Made by a program: the position numbers and the translations under genes. From Mycobacterium mantenii (GTDB taxonomy: Bacteria > Actinomycetota > Actinomycetes > Mycobacteriales > Mycobacteriaceae), in the NCBI RefSeq assembly GCF_010731775.1, contig NZ_AP022590.1, positions 4,278,001 through 4,342,000 on the forward strand: a stretch of DNA of 64,000 bases, read 5' to 3'. Under the pieces are notes generated by a model. It worked only from the letters and a program-made list of their open reading frames with translations, made no database searches and had not been told where the DNA came from. Shown here in pieces: positions 36,081 through 44,631 of the stretch. Numbering within the stretch: the first letter of the stretch is position 1; the number at the start of each line of letters is the position of its first letter.

Positions 36081-36947
36081 TCAGTACCCCTTGGGCGCTC
36101 GGTGAGGATCGGCCTGCTGAATCCGATCAGCCAAATTCGACGCATCGGCGGCAACCCCGTAGCGGCCCATCGCATAGTTGATGAACGCGCACGCCTGCGC
36201 CACCAGATTGTGGATGTCGCGCGAGGTTCCCGGCTGGTGATAGGCCGCGAAGGTCGGCGCGATGAATTGCCAGGCACCCTTGCTCGGGGTGCCCCGCGCT
36301 GCGTTGGAATCCCAGTCGTTGACCGCGCTTGCGTCGTAGTCGGATTCGCGGCGAGCCACCAGGTCCATGCCGCGTTCCCAGCGGGCGCGCGCCGCCCGGT
36401 CGTGAATGCCCTTGATGTCCAGGGCTTTACGGATGGCCGCCAGCACCGCTGGGCGACCGTTTGGCTGGTTGCTGTGCATCGACCGCCTTTGTAGGTAGTG
36501 CAAGCGCCGCAGCCTGCGCGCGAGCAGCCGTGCCCGTCGGCGAGATCCGGCGACGCGCCGATGCTGAGTCCGCAGCCGGGCGGCCATGCGGGCAAGGGCC
36601 TCGCGGCGGCCCATCGGCGTGTCGATGGCCGGGGTTGCGTCTGCCAACGCGTCTTCCAGGGTTGCCCTTGTCGCCGCGCGGCCGTGGGCGTGGTCGGCGC
36701 GGGCGTCGGTGATGATTTGTTCCAGCGCCCGGTCGGTGTGGGACAACCGACTTAGGCGTCTTATTGCGGTGCCCGACCGCGCCGCCGCCGCCCCTGGCAA
36801 CCGGGCGGTCCCATGCCATGTCGCGTCGGCGCGCGCCTGCGTGTGCGCCGGTGCGTCACCGATGCCGTCGCCCGTCGCTGGCTCCCCGAACAGCTTGTGG
36901 GCGCGAGACAACGCCGCGACCGCTTGCGCTTTCAGGGGATCGGTCAC
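36081..36947 (-). CDS. Lytic transglycosylase-like protein (Rv3896c-like)
   Basis: 288 aa, ATG at 36947. Residues 1-180 are a basic, arginine-rich helical region. The C-terminal 100 residues form an SLT-type lytic transglycosylase fold: WERGMDLVARRESDYDASAV with the catalytic glutamate, TPSKGAWQFIAPTFAAYH, and CAFINYAMGRYGV. The same module occurs in phage tape-measure proteins and in M. tuberculosis Rv3896c at this position next to eccB2. It probably cuts peptidoglycan to let the secretion apparatus or its cargo through. No signal peptide is visible, so it may itself be exported by type VII secretion (inferred). Confidence 0.82.
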   Translation of the reverse strand: MTDPLKAQAVAALSRAHKLFGEPATGDGIGDAPAHTQARADATWHGTARLPGAAAARSGTAIRRLSRLSHTDRALEQIITDARADHAHGRAATRATLEDALADATPAIDTPMGRREALARMAARLRTQHRRVAGSRRRARLLARRLRRLHYLQRRSMHSNQPNGRPAVLAAIRKALDIKGIHDRAARARWERGMDLVARRESDYDASAVNDWDSNAARGTPSKGAWQFIAPTFAAYHQPGTSRDIHNLVAQACAFINYAMGRYGVAADASNLADRIQQADPHRAPKGY

Positions 36948-37218
36948 CGACTTCCCCGCCCTGATTCACCTGTGCGCCCTCGCGGCGCCGCATCGTCGCC
37001 GGACACTTCGCGCTTGTACTCCCACACCCTCCTGGCCGCGCATTCCGCGGTCTCGCTGCAGACGTACCAATAGCATGCACGCATCGACAGTTCTGCTGTC
37101 AAAAACGAGCATCCCAATATGACCCGCGCATTGGGTTCGGCCGGCCGCAATTACGTAATGACCCTACTGCCGACTGAACTACCCGACCATTCACCCTTTC
37201 GGTGGGCTGGGGGGACTG

Positions 37219-38133
37219 CTATTCCTTGGGCTCGTCCTCGGACGGCATGATCACGATCCGGCGATTGGGCCGATTGGTGACGACGGTCGGTTTGGCTTCG
37301 CCGGATTTGTTACCCGGCGCGCTCGGCGGGATCGTCAAGCGGCCCTTGACCGGCTGGCCGTTCGGCACGCCCGGGGCCGTCACCCGCTTCTCGACCGGCT
37401 TGTCCTTATTGCCGCCTTCGCCGCCGTGGCCCATCGCTCCCGGGGGCATCATCGGCATGCCGGTCATTCCGGATTGTCCTGGCATGGCGGGCATGCCACC
37501 GGTTGGCGGCATCATCGCCGCTTTGGCGGCCGCGGGTGTGGTCGGCGGCGACGACGTCGGCACCGGCGGCGGGCCCAGCGAGCTGGCCGGGGTCGTGCCT
37601 CCACCGCCGAGGCCTGCACCACCGCCGCCGGAGCCAGCGCCCAGGCCGGAGCCGCCACCACTGCCGACGCTGTCGACCAGATGCGCGTCGCTGGCCAGCC
37701 CGGCGCCGTGGGCGCCCTGCACCGCGCTCATCAGCGGCTGCAGGGCGCTCTGGCCGGCCTGCATGGCCTGCTGGGGAAGCTGGGTCAGCGGTCCCATGAC
37801 GCCACCGATTGCACCGCCGACCGCGCCGGTGACGCTCTGCAGCATCTGCTGGATCATCTGCATGTCCTGCTGGCTGGTTGCCTCGTTGGCCGGGAACTTC
37901 GCCGCGGCGTCGGCGGCGTGGGCGCGACGGTCAGCGTCGGCGGCGGCGGCGTCGGCTGCGTCTTTTGGGACGCCAGCGTTGCCGGCGCCGGTTAGCGCGC
38001 CGCCACCGCCACCGCCGGCGGGCGACTGGTCAGGTGGATGACCGGGGCCTGGCCCCGGGACCTGCACCGGCACTCCGTTGATCAGGACAGTAGTACTTGG
38101 CAAGTCACTGCTGATGGGATTACCGACACCCAC
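37219..38133 (-). CDS. Gly/Pro-rich ESX-associated hypothetical protein
   Basis: 304 aa from GTG 38133, chosen because GGAGGTGAG precedes it; an open frame to 38211 lacks a ribosome site. It begins VGVGNPISSDLPSTTVLING, VPVQVPGPGPG, followed by a long Gly/Pro/Ala stretch. In the middle is a helical part (ANEATSQQDMQMIQQMLQSV, TGAVGGAIGGVMGPLTQLPQ) with glutamine- and methionine-rich heptads. The end (NRPNRRIVIMPSEDEPKE) is charged. Low-complexity proteins of this sort (Esp type) are cargo or chaperones of mycobacterial type VII systems. Its place in M. tuberculosis would be Rv3897c-Rv3898c; equivalence is not established. Confidence 0.65.
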   Translation of the reverse strand: MGVGNPISSDLPSTTVLINGVPVQVPGPGPGHPPDQSPAGGGGGGALTGAGNAGVPKDAADAAAADADRRAHAADAAAKFPANEATSQQDMQMIQQMLQSVTGAVGGAIGGVMGPLTQLPQQAMQAGQSALQPLMSAVQGAHGAGLASDAHLVDSVGSGGGSGLGAGSGGGGAGLGGGGTTPASSLGPPPVPTSSPPTTPAAAKAAMMPPTGGMPAMPGQSGMTGMPMMPPGAMGHGGEGGNKDKPVEKRVTAPGVPNGQPVKGRLTIPPSAPGNKSGEAKPTVVTNRPNRRIVIMPSEDEPKE

Positions 38134-38263
38134 AATCTCACCTCCACCCCACTCGTGAAGCCCGAACCGCTTGATGCTTAACCCTTGGGCGCAGCTCGGC
38201 GCTCGTGCCACTCATTTTGGCATAAGACGCCGGTAATGCTATTCACCCAACAACTTGGGGCAA

Positions 38264-40408
38264 CTACGAACGACTCCGATGACCGATCGCGTCAAACCAC
38301 GCGAGGTGATAATTCGCAAGGTATTCATGGCCGTCGATCAGGGCTTCGATGGCCGCCAAAAGCATCCAGTCTCCGACCACCGTTGGGTCATGATTGGGAT
38401 AGGCCGCTAGTACCGAATGCTGGATTTCTGCGGCGCATTCGCGCAACATCGCGGTTTCGCTTTCGAGGACGCCGGTTTTTCGCACCGCGGGCGCCGCGAC
38501 AGCCTGTGCGATCCGAGGCAGCCCGTCCCGACGGCGCACGGCATCCACCAGAGTGGGCCCAAGCTCATCGACTTCAGGCGCGGCCGAGCGGGCAGGCCGA
38601 TCACCGCTGAGTGCGGGCTCGTCGGGACCCGGTTCGGCGACATAAGTGTTGGCGTGGTGGGCGGCCGCGACCGTGATCGCGCCGAGCAAGTCCACCACGT
38701 TGGCGTCATGGCGTCGCGCCGTCGGCTCGAGCAGTGTTATGTGGGCGGGCAGCCGGACGTGGGGCGGAATCCACCCGCCGGCGAGGTCGGTGACCAGCAG
38801 CGTGGTGACGCCGTCGTCGCGTAGCCCAGCCGCCCACGACAGCCGCGGCTCTTGACGTGCCACCGCGTCGACGAGTCGCTGCAGCCGCCGTTGTTCGGCC
38901 GTTCTGGCGGAGACCGCCCCAGCGGTGGCCCCAGTTGCCGCAGACGCTGCCGACGCGCCGGCCATCGTCGAGGAGCCGGCACCGGCCTGACCCGCGGTAG
39001 ATCCGGCGGCCCTTTCCACCGGAGAGACAACCGGCCCGCCCGCGGATGGGGACGATGCCGGCGAAGACGCTACCGGCGCGCCCGATACGGGACCGGCCGG
39101 AGTCGACGGCACCGACGGCGGCGCCACCACGGGCGGGCGTAGGTCGGAACCGTACGCGGGCAACGACCCTGAGGGGATGGACGAGCCGCCACCGACGGTC
39201 GGTGCGGGCGACGACCACGAACCACTGGGCATCACCGGCGCAACTGAGGTGCCTCCGCCGGTGGCCGTCGGAGCGGGGGATGCAGGTGGGGGTGCGTCGA
39301 CCGGAGGGCTTGCCGGTATGAATGCCCCTGCACTCGGTGCGGTCGGCGTCACTGCCGGCGTTGCTTGAGGAGTTTGAGGTCCCCCTGCCTCCATCGCCTG
39401 TATCGGCCCGGCCGTAAACGCTTGTCCACCAGGGCCCGTCGCCTGGCCGGTCGCCAAGCCGGAGGTAAAGGCTTGTGCTAATCCGGGCTGGCCGCCTTGA
39501 CCTAGACCGGCCGGCGATATTGGCATTCCACCGCCATGTACGCCTGGCATCCCTGGCGAGACGGTGCCGCCGCCGCCGGGCATTTGGACGCCCGCGGGCG
39601 ATAGCGGAGCGCTTGCGGCTGGAATGCCGCCGCGTACACCATCCCCACCAACAGGCGCTGACCCGCCCGACGGCCTGCTGGGCGGCACACCTCCACCACC
39701 GCGTATGCCACCGCCAACTGCCGTTGCCGGCGGTGCGTGCCCCGGCGACCCAGCAGGTGCGGGCACTCCTCCATCGCCGCGCACCCCGCCGCCACCCACA
39801 CCGCCACCCGCCGAATTCAAATCCTGCTGGCTGATCGGTTTTGGCGGCGAGGCGTCACCTACATTGAAGCCGTTTGCCGCCGCCCAGCTACGGGCATCGC
39901 CACCGATACCATCCGCATCGAGAATCTTTTGCGTTGCCGCCATCATCTTGTCGAGGGCGTCCCGGCTAGCGTTTGCGGCATCGGCGTTGCAGCGTGCTTG
40001 GACCGCCTGTATTTCCGCCAACTTCTCCGGAGGCAGCTTTTTTGATGCCAGGATTTTGTTGATCTCTTTGTTGCCCGTATTCGCTATGTCCGACAAGCGA
40101 CTTCGTAGATAATCGATGGCATCGGCGCCTGAATTGAACGCTGACGCCTTTGTCTGGTACTTTTCGGCGAGATCCAGATGAAGCTTTTCCCCTTGCTGAA
40201 ACCTCGTTATGAGGTCGTCTGCCGTGTGCCCTTTATTATTTGCAGCGAACGCTGTCCACTGGACACGCAGGTTCTGCGAATACAGCTGCTGCTCCCCGCA
40301 CTCTTGGCTCCAGTGTTGAGCAGCGGCGCGTAATCCCGTCGAAGGTGCTGGCCACCACGGTCCAATTAATGCCGAGGTCCACGTACCGGGTGGAAGATCA
40401 ACCGCCAC
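38264..40408 (-). CDS. ESX-2-associated protein with DUF5631/DUF5632-like C-terminus (Rv3900c-Rv3899c-like)
   Basis: 714 aa, ATG at 40408. Residues 1-200 are helical and lysine-rich (TSALIGPWWPAPSTGLRAAA, QHWSQECGEQQLYSQNLRVQ, KEINKILASKKLPPEKLAEI), reminiscent of a secreted helical hairpin. Residues 200-480 are Gly/Pro/Ala-rich. The C-terminal 230 residues resemble Rv3899c (RRLQRLVDAVARQEPRLSWA, GVTTLLVTDLAGGWIPPHVR, and DWMLLAAIEALIDGHEYLAN), which I place in DUF5631/5632. In M. tuberculosis I recall these parts as two genes, Rv3900c (about 311 aa) and Rv3899c (about 410 aa); here they are one polypeptide. The start overlaps the upstream gene by 11 bp. Probably a type VII substrate. Confidence 0.7.
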   Translation of the reverse strand: MAVDLPPGTWTSALIGPWWPAPSTGLRAAAQHWSQECGEQQLYSQNLRVQWTAFAANNKGHTADDLITRFQQGEKLHLDLAEKYQTKASAFNSGADAIDYLRSRLSDIANTGNKEINKILASKKLPPEKLAEIQAVQARCNADAANASRDALDKMMAATQKILDADGIGGDARSWAAANGFNVGDASPPKPISQQDLNSAGGGVGGGGVRGDGGVPAPAGSPGHAPPATAVGGGIRGGGGVPPSRPSGGSAPVGGDGVRGGIPAASAPLSPAGVQMPGGGGTVSPGMPGVHGGGMPISPAGLGQGGQPGLAQAFTSGLATGQATGPGGQAFTAGPIQAMEAGGPQTPQATPAVTPTAPSAGAFIPASPPVDAPPPASPAPTATGGGTSVAPVMPSGSWSSPAPTVGGGSSIPSGSLPAYGSDLRPPVVAPPSVPSTPAGPVSGAPVASSPASSPSAGGPVVSPVERAAGSTAGQAGAGSSTMAGASAASAATGATAGAVSARTAEQRRLQRLVDAVARQEPRLSWAAGLRDDGVTTLLVTDLAGGWIPPHVRLPAHITLLEPTARRHDANVVDLLGAITVAAAHHANTYVAEPGPDEPALSGDRPARSAAPEVDELGPTLVDAVRRRDGLPRIAQAVAAPAVRKTGVLESETAMLRECAAEIQHSVLAAYPNHDPTVVGDWMLLAAIEALIDGHEYLANYHLAWFDAIGHRSRS

Positions 40409-40847
40409 CGCATACCTTTTTCATCGCGGCATCCTTGGCGCTCGCATCGGCGACTGCCTTTTGAAATTCGGCCTCGGTAGGGGCTCCCTCACTGCTTTTC
40501 GCCGTGTCCGTCAGGTATGCCGTCGCTAAAGTTTGGGCGGCGCTACGGTGCGGCTCGTCCAGAGGCGGGTCATTTAATGCGCTGTAGTGCAAGGCGGCGG
40601 AATTCGTCAGCGCGATGCGTGCGAACGCTTTGTCCCTGCCATTTGTGTCGACCTGCACAACCCGCGCGGCCACTTTGTAAGTCTCGCAGAGCCGCTGCTG
40701 CGCCGTTGCAATCTCCGCAGTGGCATGAGTCGGCGACGTTGAGTTCACCGAAGTGTGCGGCGCCGTTGGCCGTGCCAGGGCAAGGGTCAGCGGCGACCGG
40801 CTTGAACGAGATGCGAGGCGCCTGAGATGGGTCGACGAATTCCCCAT
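40398..40847 (-). CDS. Paralog 1 of a tandem Cys-pair protein family, membrane anchor lost
   Basis: About 149 aa from ATG 40847; the open frame continues to 40955 but without a credible N-terminus. The C-terminal domain matches the two neighbours: TAQQRLCETYKVAARVVQVD, TNGRDKAFARIALTNSAALH, ending AKDAAMKKVCGGG. The two cysteines (LCETYK and KKVCGG) are shared by all copies and may pair outside the cell. The segment corresponding to the membrane helix of paralog 2 is reduced to SRSPLTLALARPTAPHTS. The upstream DNA in another frame (EFVDPSQAPRISFKPVAA) looks like the original N-terminus, so a deletion or frameshift is likely. Possibly not functional. Confidence 0.6.
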   Translation of the reverse strand: MGNSSTHLRRLASRSSRSPLTLALARPTAPHTSVNSTSPTHATAEIATAQQRLCETYKVAARVVQVDTNGRDKAFARIALTNSAALHYSALNDPPLDEPHRSAAQTLATAYLTDTAKSSEGAPTEAEFQKAVADASAKDAAMKKVCGGG

Positions 40848-41106
40848 GGGAGGCTCCCCGTCCGGTCCCTCACCGAGCGCCGAAAATACCTCCGCCGTCA
40901 CGCCCACTCCCCACTCGTCATGAACACCGGTATAAGACAGCCGCCCAGTGCCCAATCACCGTCAATTTCAATGGTGCGTCAGGCAACGGCACGCCAGCAA
41001 TTCACCACGCGGCGAACCCCCTCAGCGGCGCGGACGCAAGCTGCCCTGTCCAGACTTAGCGATCGGGCGTGCGGAACAGGTTCATTCACCGACTCGTTCA
41101 GAAGCA

Positions 41107-41655
41107 CTACGAACCACATACCTTCTTCATCGCGGCATCCTTCGCGTTAATGTCGTCAAGTGCGGCTTGAAACTGTGCATCGGTCGCGACGTCCCTATTT
41201 CCCATAGCCGTCCCCTGGCGATAAGCCGCGGCTAATGCGTGGGCGGGATCGCGATATGTTGCGCCAAGGGCTGGGTTGGCGGATGCGTCATCGAGCATGG
41301 CCGCAGCGTTCGTAAGCGCGATACGGCCCAACGCGACGTCGTGGCCGTTGGTATCAGCTTGCACGGCTCGCGCAACTTGTTTGTAGGTATCGCACAGCTG
41401 GCGTTGAGCTGTAGTCGCCTCGGCAGCACTGTAGGTCGGCGTACTCGTCGTCGTTGGTTTCGTAGCTGTCGGTCGCGTAAGAGCAACAACCAGCGCAGCA
41501 ATGGCAACCACCGTGGCCACTCCAGCCAGAGCTACAGACGGCCACGTCCTTGAGCGTCGGTGTGATTGCGTGGGAAATACAGGTGCCCACTGCGTTGAGC
41601 CGGGCGGGCTGACTCGCGGCCCACTCCCCGGAGCTGGAGGCAAATCCCCCGCCAT
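41107..41655 (-). CDS. Paralog 2 of the Cys-pair family, intact single-pass membrane protein
   Basis: 182 aa, ATG at 41655, the only copy without visible damage. Residues 1-35 are Pro/Gly/Ser-rich (AGDLPPAPGSGPRVSPPGST), residues about 37-58 a membrane helix (SVALAGVATVVAIAALVVAL), then a threonine-rich linker and the extracytoplasmic domain: TAQRQLCDTYKQVARAVQAD, TNGHDVALGRIALTNAAAML, ending INAKDAAMKKVCGS. The spacing of the two cysteines matches its neighbours. It resembles small membrane proteins beside the ESX-2 locus such as Rv3901c (recollection, low certainty). The function is unknown; it may hold a secreted partner at the membrane. Confidence 0.72.
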   Translation of the reverse strand: MAGDLPPAPGSGPRVSPPGSTQWAPVFPTQSHRRSRTWPSVALAGVATVVAIAALVVALTRPTATKPTTTSTPTYSAAEATTAQRQLCDTYKQVARAVQADTNGHDVALGRIALTNAAAMLDDASANPALGATYRDPAHALAAAYRQGTAMGNRDVATDAQFQAALDDINAKDAAMKKVCGS

Positions 41656-41765
41656 GCGTCCTCCTAATGGTGTAAGTGCTTTCCGAGACCGTCCCTCGAA
41701 AGCTTCATTCCATTAGTTGAACAGCTAACCGAGTGACGAGCAATCACCGCGCCCCGCAAACCGGG

Positions 41766-42242
41766 TCAGCCGCCCCCGCATAGCTTTTTCATCGCAGCGT
41801 CCTTCGCGTTGACGTCAGCTACGGTCGACTGCCACGCGGCAGAATCACCCAAGCTGGCTTCGGCTGCGGCATTGCTGTATGCGTTGGCTAGTGCCACAGC
41901 GGTGGTGCGATCACTGGACGTAAGCACTGGGTACTCGCTCGAGGTGTACCGCACCATTGACAGTCGCATTACCTGCACGCTCCGGACTGTTGCCATTCGT
42001 CTCGATCTGCACGGCGCGGATAGCGAGTTTGTAAGCGTCACAAAACTTTTGGTGCGCCGCAAACACTTCGGCGGGGCTATCGGTGGGCGCGGCCGCGGTA
42101 GTCGCACCAACCGTGACGGCCGGCCACATCCGTGAGGGACGCACTGGCGGAGCGGCATCGCCCGGCGCCCACTCCCTTCCGAGGAACCACCATGCGGCCC
42201 GGCACCAGGATTCCAATGCGGGTCCTCCATCACGGGCGTCAC
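41766..42242 (-). pseudogene. Paralog 3 of the Cys-pair family, frameshifted
   Basis: The family domain is split over two frames. HQKFCDAYKLAIRAVQIETN and ATVNGAVHLERVP (about 42075-41945) lie in one frame that soon stops. From about 41950 the continuation is in the next frame: RYTSSEYPVLTSSDRTTAVA, then VNAKDAAMKKLCGGG at the end (41766). A further shift near 42180 separates a plausible start (MEDPHWNPGAGPHGGSS) from REWAPGDAAPPVRPS. The membrane helix of paralog 2 is missing too: MWPAVTVGA runs straight into TTAAAPT. Several lesions make it a pseudogene. It lies just downstream of the DUF2563-like gene in the same orientation. Confidence 0.75.
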
Positions 42243-42572
42243 TCAGACGTTCTGTGTCGACGATCCGGAACTCGGTCGCAACGCCTGCATTTCAGCGGCG
42301 TTATGGCTGTCCATATTGGTGAACCCGGTGGCGGCGTGGTGGGCCTTGGTGCCAACACCGGTCAGCGTCTCACTGTGCCCCTGCAGGGTTTTGACGTGCT
42401 GCCCGTGCGCGGCGGCGACCGCACTGTGAAAGGCGTTGGCCGCGTCGAAGTCTCCGAACATCCCCGATGCCACGGTCCCTCCCGCCAGCTGATCGGCCCC
42501 CTCCTGGGCGTGGCCACCCGCGCGGTGGGACTGGTTGCCTCCGGAGTGCAATAGCTCCGTATCGACGAACAT
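42243..42572 (-). CDS. DUF2563-like small ESX-associated protein
   Basis: 109 aa from ATG 42572 with GGAGTG in front; the longer open frame upstream is spurious. It begins FVDTELLHSGGNQSHRAGGH and continues EGADQLAGGTVASGMFGDFD, AANAFHSAVAAAHGQHVKTL. The length, helical nature and histidine/alanine-rich heptads resemble the mycobacterial DUF2563 family, WXG100-sized proteins often near type VII genes. It sits between the alpha/beta hydrolase and the Cys-pair paralogs, in the place where M. tuberculosis has IFT/CpnT/EsxE/EsxF. A chaperone or co-secreted partner for the hydrolase is an attractive but untested idea. Confidence 0.7.
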   Translation of the reverse strand: MFVDTELLHSGGNQSHRAGGHAQEGADQLAGGTVASGMFGDFDAANAFHSAVAAAHGQHVKTLQGHSETLTGVGTKAHHAATGFTNMDSHNAAEMQALRPSSGSSTQNV

Positions 42573-42636
42573 CGGCACTCCTTCCAAGTCTCGAAATCTG
42601 TTGACCAGGCTAAATGCAGCCCCGCAAGTGGTCAAT

Positions 42637-44601
42637 TCACCGAAACCCATGACCATTGGTGACCGAGCGCGTCGGCCGATCCCACTCCGGGTCGACGGTG
42701 ACGGGCAGCTGGATCCCGACATGCGGCAGCGAAACCGTCCCCAACGGCGTGCGGACCTGAAGAGGAATAGCGATCCGCGCGGCCGCCCGGTCGGACGCCA
42801 GCATGCCCTCACCGGCGAGATCATCGCCATGCCCGGTGACGATCTCGGTCATATTGTGGAGCGCTTCGCTGCCCACGTCGTAGTAGTGCGAGTGGTCGGT
42901 GAACCACGGCATGACGCTGTGCGAGCCAGCGACTTCGGCGCGAAACCGCACCACCCCGAAACCGGCATGGGCCGGGTCGGAGCCCAGCCCGGCTAAGGGG
43001 CCAACCGGTCCGCCGAGCGCCTCGTTCAGCCCGTTTGGAAGCCCGCTGCCCAAGTCACCTATCCAGCTGATCGCATCAGTCGATGCGGCGCCAACATACA
43101 ACCTGCCGCCGTCTAGATGAAAGTCCGCGGCTTTGCGCGCCAAATCGGTTCCCGGGCAACCGGTTAGCACGGCGTCATTGGCGCGCATGCCGCTGTGGGC
43201 GAATGCGTCGGCCACCGTTGTGGACCCGTAGGAGTGCCCGAGGACGGTGACATGAACTGGACCATCGTGTGTGGCACTAAGACCATTGACGTCGGCGGCC
43301 AGCAGCGCACCCGCCTGCCGCGCCCTCCACGGGGTGCCGACCTCTTCCAACTTCGATGGATCAGTGACGGCCTGTTCCCAATGCGGATTCCCGAATTCGG
43401 GTGCGTCATAACCCATCCACGCCAGCACCGCGGTCGGCTGGTTAGGGTCGGCCTTCGATGACTGCTCGTAGAGGTTGATCGCGTCGTCGGTCCCGTCAGA
43501 CATCCACCCTCCCCGCACGCTGCTGTTGGTGCCCGGCACTACGACCGCCGTGTTGCGGGACTTGTCCGGGTTGCCGATCGCGATGGCCGCCCTGCCCTTG
43601 CCGTTGAAGGCCAGCGGGTCGTACGCCCACAGCATGATGGTTGCGTCGGAGCCCTTGGCGCGCTCGAGGAAGTCGTTGGTCTTTACCGCGTTCTGGTATC
43701 GGGTGATGTCCGTGGCGCACAGCCCATAATCGCCAGGCGTGGTGAATATCTCGCTATCCCTATCGCTGAGCGCGCTGTCCCGGAGCGCCGCGGGATCCAG
43801 CCCGCGCTGACGGGCGACGTCTTCGACTTTGCGCAAGTCGTCCTTCAGAGCCGCCTGGTTCACCGTATCGCGCACTTCGGCCAGGATGCCGTTGAGGTTG
43901 CCCAGCTCGTGCGGGTGTTGATCGATCAATAGGTGCTGCTGATCGGCGCTCAACGAATCCCACCACCTTTTGGCCGCCTCGGGGCCGCTGTCCGGCGGCG
44001 GGATCGACAACTCGTCGACGCCTCGAATCTCGGCCGGGTCGGCCCCGTCCGTACGCAACGCCCCCAGGCCCGCGGCAAGAGAAGCCGCATACCGATCACG
44101 GATCTGGCGCAGCAAGAACGCTATTGCCCTCGTTTCGGCGACCGCCTCCGCGCGCAGATCCTCAACCGCGCAATGGTCGTCGTCAGCGAGGGCCTCGCAC
44201 ATCTCGTTGTCGATGGCTTCGAGGTCGTATTGCAGCGCGCCGATGTACCACGCGGAGGTTCGCTGCGCCTCGGCCAGCGCCGCGGCAACGTTCTCCAAAT
44301 CGATTGCTATACGCGGCAATTGCGAGGTCTGCAGCCCCAGCGACCGGGTCACTCGCCGCACCTCGGCGTCATCGTTGAACGGGCGCCCGCCGTTTTGGTG
44401 ATTCCACGCCGCATCGAACCGGCGCCGAGCTGCCTCAAAAGCGACGCCGGCCTCGACGGTGCTTACCCCGGCGTCACGGAAGGCCTGCGCGAGGGCCGAG
44501 ATCTGCGCCGGGCGACCGGCTTGCAAGCTGGCGTTGACCGACCACGGATCCCCGCCGGCCTCGGCAACGAGGAAGGGAACGCTCAAATGGCGCAGCAGCA
44601 T
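42637..44601 (-). CDS. DUF1023 alpha/beta hydrolase with type VII signal-like N-terminal domain
   Basis: 654 aa, ATG at 44601. Residues 1-190 form a helical domain (GGDPWSVNASLQAGRPAQIS, DAEVRRVTRSLGLQTSQLPR, IDLENVAAALAEAQR). It is closely related to the N-terminus of the divergent 509-aa protein at 46739, including the 15-16 residues before GGDPW, which supports this start. I take it for the putative T7SS signal domain of mycobacterial effectors. Residues 320-600 are the DUF1023 hydrolase with nucleophile motif VTVLGHSYGSTTVADAF and a late histidine in EVAGSHSVMPWF. Substrate unknown (lipid ester or peptide). It stands between Rv3906c-like and DUF2563 genes, where cpnT is in M. tuberculosis. 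Confidence 0.82.
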   Translation of the reverse strand: MLLRHLSVPFLVAEAGGDPWSVNASLQAGRPAQISALAQAFRDAGVSTVEAGVAFEAARRRFDAAWNHQNGGRPFNDDAEVRRVTRSLGLQTSQLPRIAIDLENVAAALAEAQRTSAWYIGALQYDLEAIDNEMCEALADDDHCAVEDLRAEAVAETRAIAFLLRQIRDRYAASLAAGLGALRTDGADPAEIRGVDELSIPPPDSGPEAAKRWWDSLSADQQHLLIDQHPHELGNLNGILAEVRDTVNQAALKDDLRKVEDVARQRGLDPAALRDSALSDRDSEIFTTPGDYGLCATDITRYQNAVKTNDFLERAKGSDATIMLWAYDPLAFNGKGRAAIAIGNPDKSRNTAVVVPGTNSSVRGGWMSDGTDDAINLYEQSSKADPNQPTAVLAWMGYDAPEFGNPHWEQAVTDPSKLEEVGTPWRARQAGALLAADVNGLSATHDGPVHVTVLGHSYGSTTVADAFAHSGMRANDAVLTGCPGTDLARKAADFHLDGGRLYVGAASTDAISWIGDLGSGLPNGLNEALGGPVGPLAGLGSDPAHAGFGVVRFRAEVAGSHSVMPWFTDHSHYYDVGSEALHNMTEIVTGHGDDLAGEGMLASDRAAARIAIPLQVRTPLGTVSLPHVGIQLPVTVDPEWDRPTRSVTNGHGFR

Positions 44602-44631
44602 CGAAGCGATCGCTACGTCAGCAATTCGTCC

